DNA of 43,706 nt from Cytophagaceae bacterium. GTDB taxonomy: Bacteria; Bacteroidota; Bacteroidia; Cytophagales; Cytophagaceae. The position numbers were made by a program, and so were the translations under genes. How positions within the stretch are numbered: position 1 is the first letter of the stretch; every line of letters begins with the position of its first letter. The notes below the pieces were generated by a model. The model saw only the letters and a program-made list of their open reading frames with translations. It made no database searches and was not told the DNA's origin. Location: contig JAQZBV010000007.1 of NCBI GenBank assembly GCA_029237685.1, positions 1-43,706 of the forward strand. The letters are read 5' to 3'. Positions 26,067-32,102 of this stretch are shown here, piece by piece.

Positions 26067-26176
26067 TTGTTAGTTGTTAGTTGTTAGTTGTTAGTTAATA
26101 AAAAAAACAGTTCAAATAAAGTCGGCTTTACCTTCTTTATTTGAACTAACAACTAGTAACTAACAACTATTTTTTT
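26064..26176 (+). terminator. Heptamer inverted repeat enclosing a hairpin, then a T-run
   Basis: Five 7-mers TAGTTGT (26064-26098) and about four complementary 7-mers AACTAAC/AACTAGT (26144-26170) enclose a 13-bp stem (AGTTCAAATAAAG / CTTTATTTGAACT, 26109-26147). A run of seven T follows at 26170-26176. It acts as the probable terminator of the DM13 gene, whose stop codon starts the first 7-mer. Confidence 0.8.
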
Positions 26177-26239
26177 GGTGTTAGTTCTTCAGACCTGACA
26201 CTGTCAGACCATACTAAAATGTTTGCGTTAACTCCATCT
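26177..26239 (-). repeat. Truncated copy of the paired-hairpin (REPIN-like) element
   Basis: Read beside the reverse complement of 35431-35520, it keeps one arm (diverged, with AGACCTGACAC intact) and most of the spacer (TGCGTTAACTCCATCT versus TGCGTTACCTCCATCC). It lacks the second arm. Confidence 0.7.
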
Positions 26240-26243
26240 GTCT

Positions 26244-26268
26244 GCCCCTAAATCCCCTAAAGGGGACT
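26244..26268 (+). repeat. 25-bp interspersed repeat, copy 2
   Basis: It differs from copies 1 and 3 only by A for G in the core (CCCCTAAAGGGG). Confidence 0.85.
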
Positions 26269-26371
26269 TGTCTTATATGATAAAAACCTTGCTATAGACA
26301 TGTTGTCCCCTACTGGGACAAGCATTTTGAAGTAATGGTGTTTTTCTATTTCATTCAGATTATAACTTAAA

Positions 26372-26406
26372 AAAGAGGCCGTTACATGATATGCAACGGC
26401 CTCTTT
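26372..26406 (-). terminator. Intrinsic terminator of the small secreted protein gene
   Basis: A perfect 12-bp stem (AAAGAGGCCGTT / AACGGCCTCTTT) with an 11-base loop and a T-run on the minus strand, 34 bases beyond the stop. Confidence 0.92.
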
Positions 26407-26440
26407 ATCTAATTTATATCAATGATAGCTGCTCACCACT

Positions 26441-26695
26441 TTACTTCTTCTTTTTCGGTTCTTCAGCAGTTGTTTTCTTTCCATCCGGTTTGCAGACAGC
26501 ACAAGCGCTATACCCTTTCTTCTTGGCGTCGCTCAACTCTATTCCTTTTTTTCCGGTGCTCACCACAGAGCAGTTTTTCATGTGGTATTTCTTACCGCCC
26601 TCTGTCACATAGACAGTCTGAGCTTGTGAAGAAAAATTAAGGACAATGTAAAAAAGAGCAAAGAAAATGATACTGAATAATGAACTTCTTTTCAT
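26441..26695 (-). CDS. Small secreted cysteine protein of unknown function
   Basis: An 84-aa protein: signal peptide (residues 1-26, IIFFALFYIVLNFSSQAQ), then a compact domain YVTEGGKKYHMKNCSVVS followed by LSDAKKKGYSACAVCKPDG and a lysine-rich tail. The spacing His-x3-Cys ... Cys-x2-Cys is like the small Ada-type zinc module found at the end of some exported nucleases and competence proteins. Here it stands alone. A metal-binding or disulfide-stabilised periplasmic or secreted role is inferred. It is flanked by its own terminator and lies upstream of nothing obvious. Confidence 0.7.
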   Translation of the reverse strand: MKRSSLFSIIFFALFYIVLNFSSQAQTVYVTEGGKKYHMKNCSVVSTGKKGIELSDAKKKGYSACAVCKPDGKKTTAEEPKKKK

Positions 26696-26770
26696 GTGTA
26701 ACTAGGTTTAAGTCTATAGGACTTTCTACGATAAAGTTTTTATAGAGTTACAAAATAGTAATCCAAGCCT

Positions 26771-26789
26771 ACTGATCACTGACAACTAT
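26771..26789. repeat. Single-arm heptamer repeat (ACTGATC type)
   Basis: Two and a half 7-mers of the same GTTGTCA/GTGATCA family as at 11231 and 14807. On the minus strand it begins one or two bases after the LolC/E stop codon (26791-26793). Confidence 0.65.
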
Positions 26790-26790
26790 C

Positions 26791-28008
26791 TTAATTAAAC
26801 TTCACCGACTTCGCCGGACTAATCCGGGAGATCATGATTACCGGAAGCAATTGAATCAGCATCAGCAAAATGGCAAACAGCAGATTCATCAACACAAAAA
26901 TATCCCAGGTCCAGGCGATGGGTACACTGCTCATATAATACGTATTGGGGTCCAATGGCATCAATTTAAACTGGTATTGCAGCCAGCACAACGTCAGACC
27001 GATGACATTGCCCAATAACAGCCCCTTCAACACCAGGTAGGCTCCATTCATCAGGAAAATACGACGCACCAGCGCGTCGTTGGCACCTAAAGCTTTCAAT
27101 AGACCAATCATGGATGTTCTCTCCATGATCATAATGAGCAAAGTTGAGATCATTACAAAGAGACATACGCCGGTGATGATGACCAGAAACACCATGACAT
27201 TCCGGTCGAGCAACATCATCCAATCAAAAATCTGCAGGTAACGTTCTTTCACCGTCATGTAAGCCAGGTCATAATCGAGGTTTGCTTCTACAGCCAGCGC
27301 GATAGTGTCTAACTTTGAAAAGTCTTTGACGGTAATTTCATAGCTTCCGGCAATGCTATCGGACAAATTGTACAAACGGCGAATCAATTTGGCATCCCCC
27401 ATGATCATGTGTTCGTCAAATTCTTCGAGGCCTGTTTCGTAGATACCGCTTACTTGTACCTTTCTAAAACGTGGACTTTGCTGCACAAAACAGAGTAAAA
27501 TAGTATCGTGCAGTTTAGCTTTGAGTGAGTTGGCGATGCGGCGACTAATCATTACCTCTTTTGAATACGTGGTATCTGAAAAAGCAGGAACTTTCCCTTC
27601 TACAATATTTTTATTGAAGAGCTCCCAATTATAGGTTTTCTCCACACCTTTCAAAATGATGCCTACGATTTCACTATCGGACTTCAGCAAGCCGGGTTTG
27701 TGGATAATCGGCTGCACCGAGCGTAAACCATAAACCGAATCCGGGTGCAGGTAAATGGCTCTGTTTTTATCGAAAGGCGACTCTTCAAACGAACGGTTGA
27801 GGTCAAACTTTGTCACCATGATATGACCGCTCAACCCGTATATCTTATCTTCGATTTCCTTCTTAAATCCCTCTAAAATAGACCAGGACAAAATACTGAT
27901 CACCATCCCCAACGCAATGATGCCAACGGCAATGTGGGAAACCAGGGATGAAAAAGATCCCTGAAGTCCGGAGCGTATCCGTTGTGATATAAAATAATAT
28001 ACCTTCAA
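26791..28008 (-). CDS. LolC/LolE-type ABC transporter permease
   Basis: A 405-aa FtsX/MacB-fold permease of the lipoprotein-release type. It has one N-terminal membrane helix (about 22-45), a large periplasmic domain (about 46-265) and three C-terminal helices (about 272-300, 318-345 and 366-392) with the FtsX-like motif ERTSMIGLLKALGANDALVRRIFL. It would extract lipoproteins from the inner membrane with a LolD ATPase, which is not encoded nearby. The start is TTG (28006-28008). An in-frame stop lies seven codons upstream, and no ATG or GTG is available that keeps the first helix. It is divergent from the NamZ gene by only 48 bases. Confidence 0.88.
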   Translation of the reverse strand: MKVYYFISQRIRSGLQGSFSSLVSHIAVGIIALGMVISILSWSILEGFKKEIEDKIYGLSGHIMVTKFDLNRSFEESPFDKNRAIYLHPDSVYGLRSVQPIIHKPGLLKSDSEIVGIILKGVEKTYNWELFNKNIVEGKVPAFSDTTYSKEVMISRRIANSLKAKLHDTILLCFVQQSPRFRKVQVSGIYETGLEEFDEHMIMGDAKLIRRLYNLSDSIAGSYEITVKDFSKLDTIALAVEANLDYDLAYMTVKERYLQIFDWMMLLDRNVMVFLVIITGVCLFVMISTLLIMIMERTSMIGLLKALGANDALVRRIFLMNGAYLVLKGLLLGNVIGLTLCWLQYQFKLMPLDPNTYYMSSVPIAWTWDIFVLMNLLFAILLMLIQLLPVIMISRISPAKSVKFN

Positions 28009-28014
28009 ATTGTG

Positions 28015-28022
28015 TACCTTTG
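28015..28022 (+). promoter_or_regulatory. Candidate -7 promoter box for the NamZ-fmt-folA operon
   Basis: TACCTTTG is an exact match to TAnnTTTG, 35 bases before the start at 28057 and inside the 48-base divergent gap. The -33 element is unclear. Confidence 0.45.
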
Positions 28023-28056
28023 GTGATCAGCTTAATTTATCCCCTAAAATAGGAAC

Positions 28057-29271
28057 ATGTTTAGCAAATTCATAGTACTACTGTTTTCTTCTTTGCTGGT
28101 GTTGGTTTCTTTTTGCCAATGCAGCTCGCAACAGACTCCAACGGTTTCGCAAGCTCAGGAACCGGTGAAAGCAATGCCTATTGTGATGGGCGCAGCACAA
28201 ATCAACAGCTACCTGCATATCCTGGAAGGAAAAAAAATTGGATTGGTAGTAAACAATACCTCACTTGTACAAGGGACTCACTTACTGGATACTTTATTGC
28301 TTTCCGGTGTGGATGTCGTGAAAATATTTGCTCCTGAACACGGCTTTCGAGGTAACGCTGAAAACGGAGCGCACATCAAAGATGAAACCGATCCAGCTAC
28401 GGGAATCTCTATCATTTCATTACACGGTAAAAATAAAAAACCAACGGCCGAACAAATCAAAGGCTTAGACATCCTGATCTTTGACATGCAGGATGTCGGT
28501 GTACGTTTTTACACTTACTACTGTACGATGTTCTACGTCATGCAAGCCGCGGCTGAAAGTCATATAGCCGTCATGGTGCTGGACAGACCCAACCCCAACG
28601 GACATTATGTAGACGGGCCGGTATTGGATACCATAAGCTGTCGTTCCTTCGTAGGCTTGCTGCCGATACCGATCGTACATGGATTGACCCTCGGTGAAAT
28701 GGCACAGATGATCAACGGAGAAGGCTGGCTGGGCAAAAATAAAACCTGTACACTGAAAGTGATACCGATGCTCAATTACACACACACGACTCGTTATTCC
28801 CTTCCCATTGTACCTTCCCCGAATTTACCCAACGACCAATCGATCCAATTGTATCCATCGGTATGTTTATTTGAAGGCACTAAGTTCAGTCTGGGACGTG
28901 GCACACCCTTTCCCTTTCAGGTTGTAGGTTATCCGGATACCACATTTGGAAAATTTACGTTCACTCCGGTGAGCATTCCCGGTAAATCCGAAACACCTCC
29001 TTTGATGAATAAAAAATGTTACGGCATCGATTTGCGAAACGAAGCGGTCAATGGTTTTACCATGAAATACCTGCTGGACATGTATCAAAAAGATCCAAAT
29101 AAGTCCACCTTCTTCATTTCCTTCTTCGAAAAACTGATCGGCAATCAAAAAGTGCGAGGCATGATCGAAAGAGGCGATTCGGAAGCAACCATCCGCGCGT
29201 CATGGGCTACAGAATTGTCAACCTATAAAACGATGCGCAAAAAATACCTGCTTTATACAGACTTTGAATAA
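28057..29271 (+). CDS. DUF1343 protein, NamZ-like exo-beta-N-acetylmuramidase
   Basis: A 404-aa exported protein with an N-terminal hydrophobic signal rich in Cys/Ser (VLVSFCQCSSQQ); a lipoprotein is possible but the lipobox is not canonical. The DUF1343 domain spans most of the mature part: GKKIGLVVNNTSL, the catalytic-region motif FAPEHGFRG, DMQDVGVRFYTYYCTM, LDRPNPNGHYVDGP and PSPNLPNDQSIQLYPSVCLFEGT. Characterised members (NamZ, GH171) release MurNAc from the non-reducing end of peptidoglycan fragments, so a role in cell-wall turnover is likely. The fmt gene starts 3 bases after the stop. Confidence 0.88.
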   Translation: MFSKFIVLLFSSLLVLVSFCQCSSQQTPTVSQAQEPVKAMPIVMGAAQINSYLHILEGKKIGLVVNNTSLVQGTHLLDTLLLSGVDVVKIFAPEHGFRGNAENGAHIKDETDPATGISIISLHGKNKKPTAEQIKGLDILIFDMQDVGVRFYTYYCTMFYVMQAAAESHIAVMVLDRPNPNGHYVDGPVLDTISCRSFVGLLPIPIVHGLTLGEMAQMINGEGWLGKNKTCTLKVIPMLNYTHTTRYSLPIVPSPNLPNDQSIQLYPSVCLFEGTKFSLGRGTPFPFQVVGYPDTTFGKFTFTPVSIPGKSETPPLMNKKCYGIDLRNEAVNGFTMKYLLDMYQKDPNKSTFFISFFEKLIGNQKVRGMIERGDSEATIRASWATELSTYKTMRKKYLLYTDFE

Positions 29272-29274
29272 TTA

Positions 29275-30207
29275 ATGATCCACCAAAAAGACTTACGCAT
29301 CATTTACCTCGGCACGCCGGACTTCGCCGTACCGGGCTTGCAGCTGCTTGTGAAAGAAGGTTACAACGTGGTAGCCGTGATCACTGCTCCTGATAAACCG
29401 GCCGGCAGAGGCTTGACCTTGCAACATTCTGACGTAAAGAAAGCCGCGTTGGAATTGAACATCCCTGTATTGCAACCGGAGAAATTAAAAGATCCTGCTT
29501 TCTTAGAAGAACTCGCTTCTTACAAGGCCAACTTACAAATTGTCGTGGCCTTCCGTATGTTACCCGAATCGGTTTGGAACATGCCGGAGATCGGAACGTT
29601 TAATTTGCACGGTTCGCTGTTGCCTCAATACCGCGGTGCGGCACCGATCAACTGGGCCATCATCAACGGAGAGAAAGAAACCGGTTTGACAACCTTCTTC
29701 CTCAAACATGAAATCGATACCGGCGACATGATGCTGCAAGTCAAAGAAACGATACAAGAAGACGACACCTTTGAAATTCTATACAACCGTTTAAAAAACA
29801 TCGGCGCTACACTGATTCTAAACACCGTACAGCTGATTGAAAAAGGCGGTTACACTACTATTCCACAAGACACCAGTGTACCACTGAAACCGGCGCCTAA
29901 ACTGTTCAAGGAAACCTGTCAGATCGATTGGAACAAAACCGAAGAAGAGGTGTACAATTTTGTAAGAGGACTCTCCCCTTATCCTTGTGCCTGGACGGTG
30001 TTGAACGGAAAAACGTATAAAGTAATTGCCGTAAAGAAGACACTAGCAGCTATCGACAATGCCAAACACCCGATCGGTTCCGTGTTACAGGAAGACAATA
30101 AAGCTTACGTGTATTGTAAGTCCGGCAAAATCGAGCTGATCGAGATACAAGCGGAAGGGAAAAAGAGAATGAAGGTATTGGATTATTTAAGAGGAAATAA
30201 AATTTAA
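29275..30207 (+). CDS. fmt: Methionyl-tRNA formyltransferase
   Basis: A 310-aa enzyme formylating initiator Met-tRNA with 10-formyl-tetrahydrofolate. The N-terminal Rossmann domain starts IIYLGTPDFAVPGLQLL and contains TAPDKPAGRG. The catalytic Asn-His-Asp set lies in NLHGSLLPQYRGAAPINWAI and KHEIDTGDM. The C-terminal OB-like domain includes RGLSPYPCAWTVLNGK. It is 3 bases after the NamZ gene and 4 bases before folA. The pairing with folA is sensible because both depend on reduced folates. Confidence 0.96.
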   Translation: MIHQKDLRIIYLGTPDFAVPGLQLLVKEGYNVVAVITAPDKPAGRGLTLQHSDVKKAALELNIPVLQPEKLKDPAFLEELASYKANLQIVVAFRMLPESVWNMPEIGTFNLHGSLLPQYRGAAPINWAIINGEKETGLTTFFLKHEIDTGDMMLQVKETIQEDDTFEILYNRLKNIGATLILNTVQLIEKGGYTTIPQDTSVPLKPAPKLFKETCQIDWNKTEEEVYNFVRGLSPYPCAWTVLNGKTYKVIAVKKTLAAIDNAKHPIGSVLQEDNKAYVYCKSGKIELIEIQAEGKKRMKVLDYLRGNKI

Positions 30208-30211
30208 TCAC

Positions 30212-30709
30212 ATGAAACGTTCCGTCATAGTAGCCATTGCAGAAAACCATGTCATCGGTAAAGGAAGTGAATTACCCTGGAAACTCTCTGCCGATTTGAA
30301 ACGGTTCAAGTCCATCACCATGGGGCATCCCATCATCATGGGAAGAAAAACCTATGAATCGATCGGAAGATTGCTGCCCGGCAGGTTGAACATCATCATC
30401 ACCAATAATAAGGACTACGCTGTTACGGGTGCTGCTGTCGTGCATTCCATTCAGGAAGCCTTCGACTATGCAGAGCACAACCAATACGCAGAAGCGTTCG
30501 TCATCGGAGGAGCAGCCATCATCAAAGAAGCATTGAAAGACTGCAATAAAATCTATTTGACAAAAGTATTGTCTGACACCGTAGAAGGTGATGTGTTTTT
30601 AAATCTTCAACTCGGTAGTGAATGGAACATCGTTGCCACTGAAGAATTGGGTGCAGATGAGAAGAACGACTACCCTGTTCAGTTTATAGATCTTGAAAGA
30701 GTAAGTTAG
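30212..30709 (+). CDS. folA: Dihydrofolate reductase
   Basis: A 165-aa DHFR regenerating tetrahydrofolate with NADPH. Motifs are IVAIAENHVIGKGSELPWKL (proton-relay region; the usual acidic residue follows in SADLKRFK), HPIIMGRKTYESIGRLLPGR, the adenine-site LNIIITNN and FVIGGAAIIKEAL. It is translationally close to fmt. The stop codon TAG (30707-30709) is within the first 7-mers of a long tandem repeat, so the last residues (Val-Ser) may derive from the repeat. Confidence 0.95.
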   Translation: MKRSVIVAIAENHVIGKGSELPWKLSADLKRFKSITMGHPIIMGRKTYESIGRLLPGRLNIIITNNKDYAVTGAAVVHSIQEAFDYAEHNQYAEAFVIGGAAIIKEALKDCNKIYLTKVLSDTVEGDVFLNLQLGSEWNIVATEELGADEKNDYPVQFIDLERVS

Positions 30710-30768
30710 TTGTTAGTTGTTAGTTGCTAGTTGTTAGTTGTTAGTTGCTAGTTGTTAGTTGTTAGTTG
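30703..30768 (+). repeat. Heptamer tandem array (TTGTTAG), 66 bases
   Basis: Nine 7-mers with a higher-order period of 21 bases (two TTGTTAG then one TTGCTAG, repeated). It lacks an opposing arm. It starts inside the folA 3' end and stops 8 bases before the ATG at 30777, so it occupies the whole spacer between two same-strand genes. Confidence 0.93.
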
Positions 30769-30776
30769 AAAAAATA

Positions 30777-31505
30777 ATGAAATTTGGTGTTGCACAAATA
30801 AAACCTTTGAAGGGAAATATTGCTGCGAATATTGAGAGACACCTGCAATTGATACAGCTTGCGATTTTCCACAACACAGATGCTCTATTTTTTCCTGAAC
30901 TTTCTATAACCGGCTATGAGCCTGAGCTTGCAATAGACTTAGCGGTCTACGTGTATGATAAACGATTCGACGAGTTCCAAAATATATCTAACACCCACAA
31001 CATCTCCATCGGTATTGGAGCACCTATCCAATTCAGTACAGGCATTCAAATCAGCATGATCACTTTTGTTCCCAACAGAACGAGACCCGTGTATTCGAAA
31101 CAAATCTTGCACCCTGATGAATTGCCTTATTTTGCTCCCGGAGACAAACAGGTTATACTTACTGTAGGGAATAAAAAAATAGCTCCTGCTATTTGTTATG
31201 AATCTTTACAATTAGAGCATGCACAACATGCCCATACGCTTGGTGCAGAAATTTATCTGGCAAGTGCCGCAAAACCTCAAAGCGGTATAGACGAAGCGCT
31301 GAAACATTATCCGGACATCGCTAAAAAATACGGGATGGCTGTCCTGATGGCCAATAGTGTCGGACCTTGTGATAATTTTTTAAGTGTTGGAAAAAGTTCT
31401 GTTTGGAATAAGGAGGGTGTTTTATTGGCTCAATTGAATGAAACGGAAGAAGGTATTTTAATATTCGATACGGAATCCGGTCAAGTGATCGAACAAACAA
31501 TCTAG
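30777..31505 (+). CDS. Carbon-nitrogen hydrolase (nitrilase superfamily)
   Basis: A 242-aa amidase-type hydrolase. The ATG at 30777 (MKFGVAQIKPLKGN) is chosen because the few upstream codons lie in the repeat array. The Glu-Lys-Cys triad is visible: Glu in FFPELSITGYEP, Lys in VYSKQILHPDE and Cys in PAICYESLQ. Substrates in this family range from omega-amides to carbamoyl compounds and cannot be chosen here. The usual ribosome-binding position is taken up by the heptamer array and an A-run. Its stop abuts the stop of the convergent gene at 31506. Confidence 0.87.
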   Translation: MKFGVAQIKPLKGNIAANIERHLQLIQLAIFHNTDALFFPELSITGYEPELAIDLAVYVYDKRFDEFQNISNTHNISIGIGAPIQFSTGIQISMITFVPNRTRPVYSKQILHPDELPYFAPGDKQVILTVGNKKIAPAICYESLQLEHAQHAHTLGAEIYLASAAKPQSGIDEALKHYPDIAKKYGMAVLMANSVGPCDNFLSVGKSSVWNKEGVLLAQLNETEEGILIFDTESGQVIEQTI

Positions 31506-31775
31506 CTAAGATTTGACAAGTTGATTAAACTGTTCTTTAAATTCAACGAAGTCATAAAATCGCTTATCTGGAACTGTGCTAAAATCCATTTCATCTGAAA
31601 TTATTTCAGATAATCCCAATGACTCGTGCTCTAATTGGACAACATAAAACTTATCGTTTACCCAAATATCGATCATGACACATTTTGAAGGGAAGTCATG
31701 AACTTCATGCTTAAGATTATTCTCTTGAATAAAATTCAGGATATAGGAACGGGATTTTTCAATGCTATAACTCAT
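31506..31775 (-). CDS. Small protein of unknown function
   Basis: An 89-aa soluble protein (MSYSIEKSRSYILNFIQENN), predicted helix-strand-strand-helix, with VMIDIWVNDKFYVVQLEHES. It has no signal peptide and no family I recognise. The gene is convergent with the nitrilase gene, and the two stop codons are directly adjacent (31503-31505 and 31506-31508). The reading frame looks real because of its balanced composition and clean ATG, but support is only moderate. Confidence 0.55.
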   Translation of the reverse strand: MSYSIEKSRSYILNFIQENNLKHEVHDFPSKCVMIDIWVNDKFYVVQLEHESLGLSEIISDEMDFSTVPDKRFYDFVEFKEQFNQLVKS

Positions 31776-31829
31776 ATCGTAGAATAGGTTAAGTCTAATT
31801 TAGCCAAATTATTTAACTAACCTCTATTT

Positions 31830-31916
31830 CCATGGTTGTCCTCTGATAGACCGCGGTTGGTTAAAAGAAACCTGATTGCTATACAAACGATGGTCTGTCT
31901 GGGGACAGACCATGGA
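31830..31916. repeat. Degenerate paired-hairpin (REPIN-like) element
   Basis: The left arm begins CCATGGTTGTCCTCTGATAG and the right arm ends GGACAGACCATGG. The arms are imperfect reverse complements of about 28 bases, and the right arm is itself a hairpin (ATGGTCTGTC / GACAGACCAT). Confidence 0.6.
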
Positions 31917-31946
31917 TAAAGTTATTGAACTAACAACTAAAATAAA

Positions 31947-31974
31947 AAGCGACAGGATTACCGTCCTGTCGCTT
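31947..31974 (-). terminator. Second terminator downstream of the chitinase gene
   Basis: An 11-bp stem (AAGCGACAGGA / TCCTGTCGCTT) with a T-rich tract (TTTTATTTTA) on the minus strand. It could back up the hairpin at 32042-32067. Confidence 0.7.
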
Positions 31975-32041
31975 GCTTTAACCAGAGTTGAAAAAATAGG
32001 GAAAACTATTACTGTTTTAAATCTCCATCAAGAGAAAAGAA

Positions 32042-32067
32042 CGGTGCGGAAAGATCTTTCCGCACCG
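32042..32067 (-). terminator. Terminator hairpin after the chitinase gene
   Basis: A 26-bp perfect palindrome (CGGTGCGGAAAGA and its complement), followed on the minus strand by TTCTTTTCTCTT. It lies 36 bases past the chitinase stop. Confidence 0.75.
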
Positions 32068-32102
32068 AATTTTACCAGTAGATGAAAAAATTGTATGTAA
32101 AG

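Larger units (their letters stand above)
26067..26440. other. Repeat-filled intergenic region
   Basis: These 374 bases without a gene hold, in order, the heptamer terminator (to 26176), a truncated paired-hairpin element (26177-26239), the 25-bp repeat copy 2 (26244-26268), a loosely related inverted GGGGACTTGT / TTGTCCCC pair up to about 26331 and a terminator for the next minus-strand gene (26372-26406). Confidence 0.75.
31776..32102. other. Intergenic region with paired hairpins and tandem terminators
   Basis: These 327 bases hold a degenerate inverted-repeat element (31830-31916) and two hairpins (31947-31974 and 32042-32067). A 69-codon plus-strand frame across them (31876-32085) is composed of hairpin sequence and is not called. 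Confidence 0.65.

Noticed and set aside
30703-30768. CRISPR array
   Set aside because: The units are 7 bases and directly tandem, with no spacers of 25-40 bases and no cas genes nearby.
31876-32085. 69-codon plus-strand frame
   Set aside because: It covers half a paired-hairpin element and two terminator hairpins, with no ribosome-binding site and no protein-like pattern.
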